Under the pieces are notes generated by a model. That model was not told the origin of the DNA, did no database searches, and saw only the letters and a list, made by a program, of their open reading frames with translations. A stretch of 64,000 nucleotides of DNA from Blastococcus sp. HT6-30. GTDB lineage: Bacteria; Actinomycetota; Actinomycetes; Mycobacteriales; Geodermatophilaceae. The stretch covers positions 2,380,001 to 2,444,000 of the forward strand of contig NZ_CP155792.1 of NCBI RefSeq assembly GCF_039729015.1. The letters run 5' to 3'. The position numbers were made by a program, and so were the translations under genes. Shown here one piece after another: positions 15,251 to 24,687 of the stretch (position 1 is the stretch's first letter; every line of letters begins with the position of its first letter).

Positions 15251-18200
15251 ATGGAGAGCACCGCCGACATCGAGCTCGGTGATGTCGTCGCGCCGTCGGC
15301 GGTCGTCTCCATCGACCTCACCTCCACCCCCGTGCTCAGCTACGCGCTGGCGCACAACCGGCTGCCGGTGGTCTCCCGGCTGGCGCTGACCGCCGACCGG
15401 ACCCTGCGCGGGCTGACCGTCCGCCTGTCGGTGCGCGACGCCGAGGGCCCGATCGCCCAGGCCGTCGAGCTGCTGGCCGACGTCGACGAGGGCCGCACCA
15501 CGGTGCTCACCGGCATCGGCCTGGTCATGGACCCCGCCGCGATGCTGCACGTCGAGGAGCAGCGGCCCGGTGTGGTCGACGTCGAGGTCGAACTCGACGG
15601 CGTGCTGCTCGGCGAGACCACCGCCCCGGTGCAGGTGCTCGCGGCCAACCAGTGGCTGGCCGCTCCGCTGCCGCTGGCGCTGGAGATGCTCGCCGCGCAC
15701 GTCATGCCCAACCACCCGGCGATCACCGGGCTGGTCGCCGAGGCCGCCGAGCTGCTGGAGCAGCAGACCGGCAGCGGTGCGATGGTCGGCTACGCGGCCA
15801 CCGCCGAGCGGGTGGACGAGGTCGTGCAGGCGCTCGCCGAGGCGCTCCGGCGCCGGGGGGTCCGGTACTCCGAGCCGCCGGCCAGCTGGTCCGACCTCGG
15901 CCAGCAGGTGCGCTCGCCCGGCGACGTCCTCACCTGGCGCGTGGCCACCCCGCTGGACACCGTCGTCGTCCTGGCCGCCGCGCTGGAGCAGGCCGGCATC
16001 CGCCCGCTGCTGTGGCTGGCCGACGGCCATGCATTCCTCGGGTACTGGCGGGAGGAGCGCAGCTCGGAGAGCGCCGCGACCACCGACGCCGCGCCGCTGG
16101 TCGACCTGGTCGACCTCGGCCTCGTCGGCCTGGTCGAGACGACGCTGCTCACCGCCTCCGGGCGCCCGGGCGAGGACCTCCACCGCGCCGCCTCCGCCGA
16201 CTGGCTGGCCGGCGAGCTCGAGCGCATCCTCGGCGTCACCGACGTCCACCGCGCCCGGTGCGACGGCATCCTCCCGCTGCCCGCCCGCGCCCGGACGCCG
16301 GACGGGCTGCTGCAGATCGTGGAGTACCGGCCGGCTGAGCACAGCGCCCCGGCGTTCCCGGCCGGTCCGGCGCCGGCGCCGCAGTCGAACCGCCCCGAGG
16401 CGCCGCCGCGGGTGCAGCAGTGGAAGAACGCGCTGCTGGACCTGACCCTGCGGAACCGGCTGATCAACTACAGCCACCGCGCCGGGCTGCCCCTGACCGT
16501 GCCGGACACCGCGCTGCCGATCCTGGACAACTTCGTCCACGACGGAACCCCGCTGACCCTGCTGCCCGGTGACCAGCTGGCCGCCGTCCAGAAGGAGCGC
16601 GGGCTCACCACTGCCCGGGAGCTGCCCGCCGAGCAGCTGACCGAGCTGCTGGTGGAACGGCGGGAGGTGCACGCCGACGTCACCTCCGACGGCTACCTCT
16701 CCCGGCTGCGCAACCTCGCCTACCGCGCCAAGACGGTGCAGGAGGAGACCGGCGCCAACAACCTCTACCTGGCCCTGGGCTCGCTGGTGTGGGAGCTCGA
16801 CGGACGGCCGCTGCGCTCGCCGTTGCTGCTGGTACCCGTCGTCCTCAGCCCGGTCGGGCGCACCGGCTCCTACCGGCTGGCGCTGGACGAGTCGGGGTCG
16901 AGCACCCCGAACTACTGCCTGCTGGAGAAGCTGCGCCAGGTGCACGGCCTGGTCGTCCCGGCGCTGAGCGACACCGCGGAGAGCACGCCGGAGCTGGAGC
17001 GGGCGCTGGAGGCCATGCGGGTCGGCCTCGTCGGCCACGGCCTGCCCTACCGGGTCGAGGCGACCGCGGACCTGGCGCTCCTGCAGTTCGCCAAGTACCG
17101 GCTGTGGAAGGACCTCGACGAGCACTGGGGCGACTTCGCGCGGAACCCGCTGGTGCACCACCTCGTGCACGAGCCGACCGAGCCCTTCCGGGACCCGGCC
17201 CGCGACTCCGGCGGGCACGTCGACCTCGACGAGCTGGCCGGCCGCCTGCCCGTGGCGGCCGACACCTCGCAGCTGCGGGCGATCGCGGAGGCGGGTGCCG
17301 GGCGCACCTTCGTGCTCGAGGGCCCGCCCGGCACCGGCAAGTCCCAGACGATCACCAACCTGCTCACCCGGGCGGTCGCCGACGGCAAGCGGGTGCTGTT
17401 CGTCGCCGAGAAGCGCGCGGCGCTGGACGTGGTCGCTCGGCGGCTGGACGCGGTCGGCATGGGCATGTTCGCCCTCGACCTGCACGACAAGGGGTCGCGC
17501 GCCCCCATGGTGCGGGCGCAGATCCGGCTCGCGCTGGAGCACGCGATCGCCGTCGACGCGGAGGGCCTGGCCGCCGACTCCGAGACGCTGCGCTCGGCCC
17601 GCCGCCAGCTGGCCCGCTACGCCGACCGCCTGCACGCCGAGAACGCCGCCGGCCTGTCGCTGTACAGCGCGCGCACCGCCGAGCTGACGGCCGGCACCGA
17701 CGTCGAGCCGCTCCCGGTGCCGCTGCCGTTCGTCGCCAACGCCCCCGCCGAGGTGCTGACGGCCGTGCGGCGGGCGCTGGCCCTGCTGCCCGACATCGCC
17801 GACCTCACCCGCCCGTCGCCGCGGCACCCGTGGGCGTTCGTCGACTCGCCGGAGGTCGACCTGCCCGCGGCCCGCGAGGCGGCCTCCGCCGTCGACGCGG
17901 CGGTGCGCGAGCTGGCCTGCCTCCCCGAGCTGGGCGGGGTGCTCCGGCACGCGCGGACCCCGGAGGACCTCGACTCGCTCGTGCACCTGCTGTCCGGCCC
18001 CCCGGTGGGCCTCGACGTGCTGGACGAGACGTTCAGCGGCCGGTGGACGACGGCGACCGGCGCGGTCCTCGGCGAGGTCGCGGCGTTCACCGCCTTCCGG
18101 CACCCGGGGCTCGACGTCGCCACCCCCGACGTCGTCGGCCTGCCGCTGGCCGGGATCTACGTGTCCGCGCAGACGGCGGCCGCCTCGGGCTGGTGGGGGC

Positions 18201-21142
18201 GGCGCCGCCGGCTGACCGCCGTCCGGGACCAGCTGGCCGGCTGCCTGCGGCCGGGCGCGAAGGTCCGGCCCCGGGACGTCCCGCTGCTGGTGGAGAACCT
18301 GTGGCGGGTGCAGACGGCGGTCTCCGCCATCGCCGGCCGGGTGAACTCCGTGCCCGGCCTCTCCGCGCCCGAGAGCTGGAACCCGTTCACCGACCCCGGC
18401 CTGCTCGAGCGCGAGGTCGAGTGGCTGCGCCGCGCCGGCGCCGCCGTCGACGGGTCCTCGGCCTTCCACGTCGCGCTGCGCAAGCTGATCGTGGCCGGGA
18501 TGCCGACGTCGGCCGGGACCGCTGCCGCCGTCGCCCGGCTGCGCGACGCGGTGACCTCGCTGCTGCAGGTCTGCCGCAGCTCCTCCGACCAGCTGTCGGC
18601 CTGGGCCGGGGACGACGGCTTCGTGCTCCGCTGGTCGATGACCCGCCCGGAGCGCGGGGTCGAGAACTCGGTGCTGATGTCGCTGCGCCGCTGGGTGTCC
18701 TTCCTCGACACGCTGGAGCCGCTGCGCTACGCGGGCCTGTTCGACGCCCGCACGCTGCTCATCACCGGTGCCGTCGCCGCCGACGACGCGGTGCGCGCGC
18801 TCGACCGCGGGCTGGCGTCGGCGTCGGTCGCCGAGCGGCTGGACGCCACCGGGCTGGACGGCTTCGACGAGCAGGCGCACGAGTCGGCGATCGCCCGGTT
18901 CACCGCCGCCTCCCGCGCGGTGCGCGAGCACCTGACGCAGGCGCTGCCGGCGGCGGTGCTGGGCTCGCGGCCGTTCGACGCGGCGATGGGCACCGGCCAG
19001 GTCGGCGCGCTGCAGCGGGAGCTGGCCAAGCAGCGCCGCGGGCTCGGCGTGCGGCAGCTCCTGGCGCAGTACGGGGACCTGATCACCGCGGTCATGCCGT
19101 GCGTGCTCGTGTCCCCCGACTCGGTGGCCCGGTTCTTCCCCGCGACGGCGGGCCAGTTCGACCTGGTGGTCTTCGACGAGGCGTCGCAGATCCGGGTGGC
19201 CGACGCCGTCGGTGCGCTGGGCCGGGCCCGCGCCGCCGTCGTCGTCGGTGACTCCAGGCAGATGCCGCCCACGTCGTTCCTGGAGCCGACCACGGCGAGC
19301 TGCGACGACTCGGTCGAGGTCGTCGAGACCGCCGTCGAGGACGAGGAGTCGATCCTCAGCGAGTGCGTGCAGGCGGGGGTGCCGCGGCACTGGCTGTCGT
19401 GGCACTACCGCAGCCAGGACGAGTCCCTCATCGCCTTCTCCAACGCCCAGTACTACGAGAACCGCCTCTCGTCGTTCCCGGCGCCGACGCACGGCCGGGC
19501 ATCCGCGGAGCCGGACGGCCGCGGGGTGTCGCTGGTGCGGGTGCCCGGCACCTTCCACCGCTCCGGCGCCGGCCGGCTGCTGCGCACCAACCCGGTCGAG
19601 GCCAGCGCGATCGTCGCCGAGATCCGCCGGCGGTTCGACGCGGTCTCCAGGTGGGACGGCATGGGCGTCGTGCCCTCGATCGGCGTGGTCACCTTCAACG
19701 CCCAGCAGCGGTCCTACATCGAGGCGCTGCTGCGCGACGCCGACGACGACCGGCTCTCCGCGGCGCTGGACCGCACCGACGGCGAGGGCCTGTTCGTCAA
19801 GAACCTGGAGAACGTGCAGGGCGACGAGCGCGACGTCATCTTCTTCTCCACGGGCTTCTCCCCCGCCGCCGACGGCACGCTGCCGCTCAACTTCGGCCCG
19901 CTCAACCGCCAGGGCGGCGAGCGGCGGCTCAATGTCGCGATCACCCGCGCGCGGCGCCAGGTCGTCGTCTTCTCCTCGTTCGACCCGGCGCAGCTGCGGG
20001 CCGAGGAGACCTCCTCGGTCGGCATCAAGCACCTGCGCGCCTACCTCGACATGGCCGAGCAGGGCACCGACGTGCTCCCCCGCTCGCCGCGGTCGGCCGC
20101 CGTGGTCGACCGGCACCGGGAGGAGATCGCGGCGGCACTGCGCGAGCGCGGGCTGGTCGTACGCACCGAGGTCGGCCTCTCCGAGTTCCGGGTCGACCTG
20201 TCGGTGAGTCGACCCGGCGACCCGGAGACACCGCTGGTCGCCGTGCTGCTCGACGGACCGGCGTGGGCCCGCCGTGGCACGGTCGGCGACCGCGACGCGG
20301 TGCCGGTCGAGGCGCTCGGCGACATGCTGCGCTGGCCGGTCGTGGCGCGCGTCTGGCTGCCGACGTGGCTGGCCGGGCCGGCCGCCGTCGTCGACCGGCT
20401 GGTGGCCGCGGTGGACGCTGCTCCCGTGTCGTCGGCCCCGGTGCCCGAGCCGCTGCAGCTGCCGACGGCGGCCGTCGAGTCGTTCAAGGGCGTCGCGGCG
20501 CTGCGCTCGTCGGTGACGTCGATGGCCGTGCCCGCGCCCCCTGCCCGCCCGGCGCCGAAGGCCGCAACCGCGAAGAAGCCGGCCGGCTCGGTAGCGCTGG
20601 AGGGCGAGACGCCGTTCGTGCCGTGGATCCCGAAGACCGCCGGTGAGAAGTCGGTGCTCGACGGGCTGCCGGCGTCGAAGGCCGCGCGCGTGGTGCGCCG
20701 GGTGATGACCGCCGGGGTGAAGGCGGAGGGGCCGATCCACGTGGACCGGCTGGCCAAGCTGACCGTCGGCGCGTTCGGGCTCAACCGGGCGACCGAGGCG
20801 CGCAAGCAGGTGCTGCTGTCGCTGCTGCCGCCCTCGGCCGTCGACGGCGACCACCTGTGGCCCGAGGGCGTCGACCGCGCCACCTGGACCGGGTTCCGCC
20901 GGCAGGTGTCGAGCACCGACCGGCCGATCGAGCACGTGGCGCCGGAGGAGATCGCCAACGCGATGGCCGCGCTGTGCCGGGCCGCCGCGGGGATGCACCG
21001 CGACGAGCTGCTCACCGCCACCGCCACGGTGTTCGGCTACAAGCGCCGGGCCGCCTCGTCGATCCCGGTGCTGGAGAAGGCGCTGGCGTCCGCGCTCGAC
21101 GCCGGCCGGCTCACCGAGAAATCGGGCGTGATCACCGGCTGA
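15251..21142 (+). CDS. DUF4011-helicase-Vsr-like-DUF3320 protein (Hhe-type)
   Basis: 1963 residues. Order: about 385 N-terminal residues without a named domain; DUF4011 from about residue 388 (QQWKNALLDLTLRNRLINY); an SF1 helicase core with Walker A EGPPGTGKSQTI near 690, Walker B VVFDEASQI near 1307, WHYRSQDESLI, and motif V/VI NVQGDERDVIFFS and LNVAITRARRQ near 1523-1565; a Vsr/REase-like domain at about 1616-1720 (FRVDLSVSRP, VLLDGPAWARR, PVVARVWLPTWL); and a C-terminal DUF3320-type segment near 1820-1880. This order matches the single-gene Hhe anti-phage proteins reported in defence-system surveys. The nuclease core has Asp in FRVDL and LLDG where many relatives have ECDG. It appears monocistronic. 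Confidence 0.88.
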   Translation: MESTADIELGDVVAPSAVVSIDLTSTPVLSYALAHNRLPVVSRLALTADRTLRGLTVRLSVRDAEGPIAQAVELLADVDEGRTTVLTGIGLVMDPAAMLHVEEQRPGVVDVEVELDGVLLGETTAPVQVLAANQWLAAPLPLALEMLAAHVMPNHPAITGLVAEAAELLEQQTGSGAMVGYAATAERVDEVVQALAEALRRRGVRYSEPPASWSDLGQQVRSPGDVLTWRVATPLDTVVVLAAALEQAGIRPLLWLADGHAFLGYWREERSSESAATTDAAPLVDLVDLGLVGLVETTLLTASGRPGEDLHRAASADWLAGELERILGVTDVHRARCDGILPLPARARTPDGLLQIVEYRPAEHSAPAFPAGPAPAPQSNRPEAPPRVQQWKNALLDLTLRNRLINYSHRAGLPLTVPDTALPILDNFVHDGTPLTLLPGDQLAAVQKERGLTTARELPAEQLTELLVERREVHADVTSDGYLSRLRNLAYRAKTVQEETGANNLYLALGSLVWELDGRPLRSPLLLVPVVLSPVGRTGSYRLALDESGSSTPNYCLLEKLRQVHGLVVPALSDTAESTPELERALEAMRVGLVGHGLPYRVEATADLALLQFAKYRLWKDLDEHWGDFARNPLVHHLVHEPTEPFRDPARDSGGHVDLDELAGRLPVAADTSQLRAIAEAGAGRTFVLEGPPGTGKSQTITNLLTRAVADGKRVLFVAEKRAALDVVARRLDAVGMGMFALDLHDKGSRAPMVRAQIRLALEHAIAVDAEGLAADSETLRSARRQLARYADRLHAENAAGLSLYSARTAELTAGTDVEPLPVPLPFVANAPAEVLTAVRRALALLPDIADLTRPSPRHPWAFVDSPEVDLPAAREAASAVDAAVRELACLPELGGVLRHARTPEDLDSLVHLLSGPPVGLDVLDETFSGRWTTATGAVLGEVAAFTAFRHPGLDVATPDVVGLPLAGIYVSAQTAAASGWWGRRRRLTAVRDQLAGCLRPGAKVRPRDVPLLVENLWRVQTAVSAIAGRVNSVPGLSAPESWNPFTDPGLLEREVEWLRRAGAAVDGSSAFHVALRKLIVAGMPTSAGTAAAVARLRDAVTSLLQVCRSSSDQLSAWAGDDGFVLRWSMTRPERGVENSVLMSLRRWVSFLDTLEPLRYAGLFDARTLLITGAVAADDAVRALDRGLASASVAERLDATGLDGFDEQAHESAIARFTAASRAVREHLTQALPAAVLGSRPFDAAMGTGQVGALQRELAKQRRGLGVRQLLAQYGDLITAVMPCVLVSPDSVARFFPATAGQFDLVVFDEASQIRVADAVGALGRARAAVVVGDSRQMPPTSFLEPTTASCDDSVEVVETAVEDEESILSECVQAGVPRHWLSWHYRSQDESLIAFSNAQYYENRLSSFPAPTHGRASAEPDGRGVSLVRVPGTFHRSGAGRLLRTNPVEASAIVAEIRRRFDAVSRWDGMGVVPSIGVVTFNAQQRSYIEALLRDADDDRLSAALDRTDGEGLFVKNLENVQGDERDVIFFSTGFSPAADGTLPLNFGPLNRQGGERRLNVAITRARRQVVVFSSFDPAQLRAEETSSVGIKHLRAYLDMAEQGTDVLPRSPRSAAVVDRHREEIAAALRERGLVVRTEVGLSEFRVDLSVSRPGDPETPLVAVLLDGPAWARRGTVGDRDAVPVEALGDMLRWPVVARVWLPTWLAGPAAVVDRLVAAVDAAPVSSAPVPEPLQLPTAAVESFKGVAALRSSVTSMAVPAPPARPAPKAATAKKPAGSVALEGETPFVPWIPKTAGEKSVLDGLPASKAARVVRRVMTAGVKAEGPIHVDRLAKLTVGAFGLNRATEARKQVLLSLLPPSAVDGDHLWPEGVDRATWTGFRRQVSSTDRPIEHVAPEEIANAMAALCRAAAGMHRDELLTATATVFGYKRRAASSIPVLEKALASALDAGRLTEKSGVITG

Positions 21143-21180
21143 GCCCGCCGCCCGCTCGGCCGTCGCTGCTGCTCCGGCCG

Positions 21181-21248
21181 CGAGTGCGGAGTTGCTGTCG
21201 CCCACCGCGGCGGGTCCGCGCGTGTCGGCGGCAACGACTCCGCACTCG
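21181..21248. repeat. intergenic palindromic element, REP-like
   Basis: cgagtgcggagt at 21181 and its exact reverse complement at 21237-21248 flank a partly self-similar 44-bp middle (tgctgtcgcc / ggcggcaacg). It lies just after the helicase stop, between it and a decayed gene. It could be a terminator, but the size and symmetry suit a dispersed palindromic repeat. No other copy is seen in this window. Confidence 0.45.
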
Positions 21249-21272
21249 GGGAAGCTGCCCACCCGCACCCGC

Positions 21273-21847
21273 TCAGCCGACGGTGACCGACCCCGTCCGG
21301 TTGGGCACCAGCTCCACCCACGTCGTGCCGGGCGCGAGAGGAACCGGGCTGCCGTCGGGCGCGGTGAGGGCGACCGGCGCGTCGACCTGGCGCCCAGCGT
21401 CTTCCCACCGGTGGCGACCAGGGCCTCTCCCCCGCCGACCATCAGCGTCTCGGGCACCGGGTTGCCCGCCGCGTCCAGCGCGCTGGTGTTCACGACGTCG
21501 ACCCGCAGGACGACGACGTTGGTCCCGCATCGGCGTGCCGTCGGCCTCCACCGCGGGCGTGCCGGCTCCGGCGCGCTGCCCACCGGAGAAGGCGAAGAGC
21601 CCGTGCAGCGGCGCGGCGATCGCCGGGTCCATGGGCCGCACCGAGCGCACCGGCCCGATCTCGCCGGGCACCGTGGAGTGGTAGACGGCGACGTAGCGGG
21701 TGATGCCGCCCTCGACGACCTCCTCCCAGACCATGTCGCGGCGCCGAGGCCGGTCTGGGGCCGGGCGGCGATGGAGTTCTCGATCTTCACCGCCAGCGCC
21801 GGCCGCCCGATGTCGGCGCCGGCGCTGTCCACGCCGGTCAGCGGCAC
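21273..21847 (-). pseudogene. decayed DUF3048 (YerB-like) gene
   Basis: A relic of the intact gene at 47201-48379. One frame gives PLTGV, then RPALAVKIENSIAARPQTGL; the next gives DMVWEEVVEGGITRYVAVYH to LFAFSGG. About 110-140 residues of the family are then missing and the text resumes at TPAVEADGTPM. It then shifts frame for NVVVLRVDVVNTSALDAAGN and again for PLAPGTTWVELVPN before the stop at 21273. At least three frame changes plus a large deletion make this a true pseudogene, not one sequencing slip. The N-terminal membrane anchor is also absent. Confidence 0.88.
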
Positions 21848-21979
21848 GTGCTCGCTCTCGCGTCGGGGCCGGTGCGGGCTCCGGGCGGGGCCGCTTCCCC
21901 ACGCTCGGGGAGCCGGAGAGTGCTGCCGCGCCGCCGCACCGGCGGGCTCTGCGTTCGTGCCCAGGCCGTTCCCCGGCGC

Positions 21980-24199
21980 TCAGGTGCGGGCGACCCCGAC
22001 CAGGGTGACGTCGTCGGTGCGCGGCGGGTCGAGGATCCGCAGGACGGCGTCGAGCAGCGCCTGCGGCTCCACCGGCCCGCAGGCGACGGCGTTCCGCAGG
22101 TCCTCCAGCCCGGTGGCCAGGCCACCGGCGCCGCGCTCGACGACCCCGTCGCTGAACAGCAGCAGGCGGTCGTCGCCGGCGAGGGTCAGCCGCGTCTCGC
22201 GGTAGCCGGCGACATCGAGCAGGCCCAGCGCCGGCCCGCGCCCCTCGTGCAGGAAGCGGACGCCGTCGGCCGTGGCGTGCAGCACCGGCGGATGACCGGC
22301 GTTGGCGACGGCGACCTCGCCGGTCGCCGGGTCCAGCTCGACGACGACGGCGGTCGCGAGCTCACCGGGCAGCAGCGCCCCGATGACCTGGTTGAGGCCG
22401 TCGAGCGCGGCCGCCGGACCGCTCGCGCGCAGCAGGTGGGCGCGGAGCGCGTGCCGAAGCTGCGCGGTGATCGCGGCGGCAGCGAGGCCGTGGCCGGCGA
22501 CGTCGCCGAGCACGAGCGACACCCGGCCACCGGGCAGCGGCACCAGGTCGTACCAGTCGCCGCCGACGACGTCGTGCTCGCTGGGCAGGTAGCGGGCGGC
22601 GAGGTCCACCCCCGGCACCTCCGGCAGCTCCTCGAGCAGCAGGGTGCGCTGGAGCGCGGTGACGAGGCGGTTGTCCTCGGTGGCGCGGCTGATGACCGTC
22701 TCGGTGAGCAGGGCGGCCAGGCCGCGGGCGGCGGCGACCTCGTGCTGGCGCCAGGGCTGCGAGGTCTCCCTGACCGTCTCGCTCCAGGCGGCGAAGGACC
22801 GGCGGGGGCTCAACCGCGGCCCGGCCTCGGTCTGCGCCGTCTTCGACGTGTACGGGTTGCCGCCCCAGGTGATCTCGCGCAGCGTCTCCGGCCGGAACCA
22901 GGCGACGAAGTCCTCGCTCCCGCCGGCCACCTCGGCGACGAGCACCCCGCTGGCGGTGGACGCGAGGTCGGCGCCCTCCGGCACGACCCGGCTGACCGCG
23001 TCGGTGACGGGAACGCCGGCGTCCAGCAGCGCACGGACGAGCGGAACGACGCGGTCGGCCGGCGGGGTGGTGCCCAGCAGGTGCAGCCGGCCGCCCAGCC
23101 GGACGGCGGCGCCGGCGGCGGGCAGCAGGTCCAGAGCGGTGGTCGCGCCCTCGGTGAGCGCAGCGGGCAGTGCCCGCGGGCTGCGGCCGACGGCGGCGGC
23201 GAGGTCGGCCTGCCGCTGGGCGACCGCCACGACCCCGCTCTGCTCGCCGGCGGACACCAGCGTGGGCAGCAGCAGCGAGGCGGTGCGGCCGAGGAACTCC
23301 GCGGCGGTGCGGTCGGGATGGGAGGGCCGGTGCGAGCCGGCGTAGTGGTGGCAGGCGACGAGTCCCCAGAGCCGCCCCCGGTCGATCAGCGAGATCGACA
23401 TCGAGGCGACCACGCCCATGTTCGCCAGGTACTCCAGGTGCACCGGGGAGACGCTGCGCAGCATCGCGCCGGAGAGGTCCAGCGGGCGGCCGGTCGCCGG
23501 CGTCACCGGCGGCTCCAGGGGCACGCGCTGGTACCCGGCGTCGGGGATCAGCCGCATCCAGTTGGTGGTGTAGAGCGCCCGGGCCTGGGCCGGGATGTCG
23601 CTGGCCGGGTACCAGAGGCCGAGGAAGGGCTCCAGGTCCGAGCGCCGGTCCTCGGCGACGACCTCGCCGTTCCAGTCGGCGTCGAAGCGGTAGACCATCA
23701 CCCGGTCGAAGCCGGTGAGCACCCGGACGTCGCGGGCCAGCACGCCGGTCAGCTGGTCGAGCGTGGCGGCGGTCGACATCCGCTGGAGCACCGCCGGCAG
23801 GCGGCGGTGCCACGCGGCCCCGGCCTCCCCGGCGCCGGGCACCGGCTCCCACTCGGTGATCAGCAGCCCGTCCGCCCGGTGCAGCGCGACGTCGACGTCG
23901 ACGCCCGCCACCCGCATGCGCAGCGGGTTCACCTCGGCGAGGTCGCCGCCCAGACCCGCCCGGAGCCGTTCGGCGCCGCCCGGGTCGAGCAGGTCGTCCA
24001 GGGACGCGCCGGCCACCGGCCGGCCGAAGAGTGCCGCGGCGTTCGCCGACGCGACGACGACGGCGAGGTCGGGCTCGGAGACCGCCAGCAGCACGCCGTG
24101 CGGCTGGACCGCGCCCGGAACCGCGATCGGCTCGTCGGCGCACCGGCCGAGCGCCGCGTCGTCGACGGCGCTCGGCGGACCGGCCGGTCGGCTGGTCAT
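21980..24199 (-). CDS. bacteriophytochrome with PP2C (SpoIIE) phosphatase output
   Basis: 739 residues. PAS domain with the biliverdin-binding Cys at residue 20 (GRCADEPIAVPGAVQPHG); GAF domain with VMVYRFDADWNGEVVAE, the signature PASDIPAQARALY, VHLEYLANMGVVASMS and LVACHHYAG; PHY domain including WFRPETLREITWGGNP; then a PP2C-type phosphatase (VGGDWYDLVPL, VLGDVAGHGLAAA, NAGHPPVL, LFSDGVVE). It should sense red/far-red light and dephosphorylate a protein, most likely the STAS protein encoded 10 bp upstream. No histidine kinase output is present. No haem oxygenase for biliverdin is in the window. Confidence 0.92.
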   Translation of the reverse strand: MTSRPAGPPSAVDDAALGRCADEPIAVPGAVQPHGVLLAVSEPDLAVVVASANAAALFGRPVAGASLDDLLDPGGAERLRAGLGGDLAEVNPLRMRVAGVDVDVALHRADGLLITEWEPVPGAGEAGAAWHRRLPAVLQRMSTAATLDQLTGVLARDVRVLTGFDRVMVYRFDADWNGEVVAEDRRSDLEPFLGLWYPASDIPAQARALYTTNWMRLIPDAGYQRVPLEPPVTPATGRPLDLSGAMLRSVSPVHLEYLANMGVVASMSISLIDRGRLWGLVACHHYAGSHRPSHPDRTAAEFLGRTASLLLPTLVSAGEQSGVVAVAQRQADLAAAVGRSPRALPAALTEGATTALDLLPAAGAAVRLGGRLHLLGTTPPADRVVPLVRALLDAGVPVTDAVSRVVPEGADLASTASGVLVAEVAGGSEDFVAWFRPETLREITWGGNPYTSKTAQTEAGPRLSPRRSFAAWSETVRETSQPWRQHEVAAARGLAALLTETVISRATEDNRLVTALQRTLLLEELPEVPGVDLAARYLPSEHDVVGGDWYDLVPLPGGRVSLVLGDVAGHGLAAAAITAQLRHALRAHLLRASGPAAALDGLNQVIGALLPGELATAVVVELDPATGEVAVANAGHPPVLHATADGVRFLHEGRGPALGLLDVAGYRETRLTLAGDDRLLLFSDGVVERGAGGLATGLEDLRNAVACGPVEPQALLDAVLRILDPPRTDDVTLVGVART

Positions 24200-24209
24200 C
24201 GCCGCGAGG

Positions 24210-24572
24210 TCACGTGGCGTCGCGGTCGGCGGTGACGCCGGGGATCTCGCCCGCGGAGTTCACGATGGAGACCACGGACTCGAGCTGCATCAGGTCGATC
24301 GGCAGCCGCACGGGCCGGTTGGTGCGCGGTGCGACGACGTGCAGCGTGGCGCCTGCCGCGACGGCCCAGCGGGCGACGGCGACGAGCGTGCGGGCGCCCG
24401 ACGAGTCGAGGAACACGGTGGGCGTGAGGTCGACGACGACGGCCTCGGGCGAGGAGGCCAGCAGCGCCTCGGCGGCGTCGGTGAGCTGCGGCGCCGTGAC
24501 GATGTCCAGCTCCCCTCGCACGGTGAGGGTCGGACGCCCGGCGACCGTCGAGAGCTCCACGTCGAAGAACAC
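24210..24572 (-). CDS. STAS-domain anti-sigma factor antagonist
   Basis: 120 residues, GTG start at 24572 behind a clear GGAGG. The STAS phosphorylation loop reads VFLDSSGARTLVAVAR, with the Ser-Ser pair in the place phosphorylated by anti-sigma kinases in SpoIIAA/RsbV relatives. TLTVRGELDIVTAPQL is the usual first strand-helix. It stands 10 bp before the phytochrome-PP2C gene on the same strand, the RsbV plus phosphatase arrangement. The matching anti-sigma kinase and sigma factor are not in the window. Confidence 0.85.
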   Translation of the reverse strand: MFFDVELSTVAGRPTLTVRGELDIVTAPQLTDAAEALLASSPEAVVVDLTPTVFLDSSGARTLVAVARWAVAAGATLHVVAPRTNRPVRLPIDLMQLESVVSIVNSAGEIPGVTADRDAT

Positions 24573-24637
24573 CGTCCACCTCCCTCGCTGCGTCGTCCCG
24601 GCGTCCGAGGGTAGGCCACCGGGAACCGCGAGAAGCG

Positions 24638-24675
24638 GCTGGTCACCCAGCCGCACCTGCAGCTGGGTGACCAGC
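24638..24675 (-). terminator. stem-loop terminator, 14-bp stem
   Basis: gctggtcacccagc and gctgggtgaccagc pair perfectly over a 10-nt loop. It lies 12 bp beyond the flavodoxin stop at 24688 and ahead of the STAS gene, so it separates the two transcripts. The core (CTGGTCACCC/GGGTGACCAG) equals that of the hairpin at 13705-13732. Confidence 0.7.
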
Positions 24676-24687
24676 GCTGCAAGCGCC

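Noticed and set aside
15185-21847. Open frame of over 2200 codons antisense to the large helicase gene
   Set aside because: It mirrors the codon structure of the helicase gene, is rich in Arg/Gly/Gln/His repeats with no domain, and reads into a pseudogene. GC-rich third positions suppress stops on the opposite strand.
24638-24675. Operator for the STAS-phytochrome operon
   Set aside because: The hairpin lies just past the flavodoxin stop and has the form of a terminator; there is no direct evidence for a regulator site.
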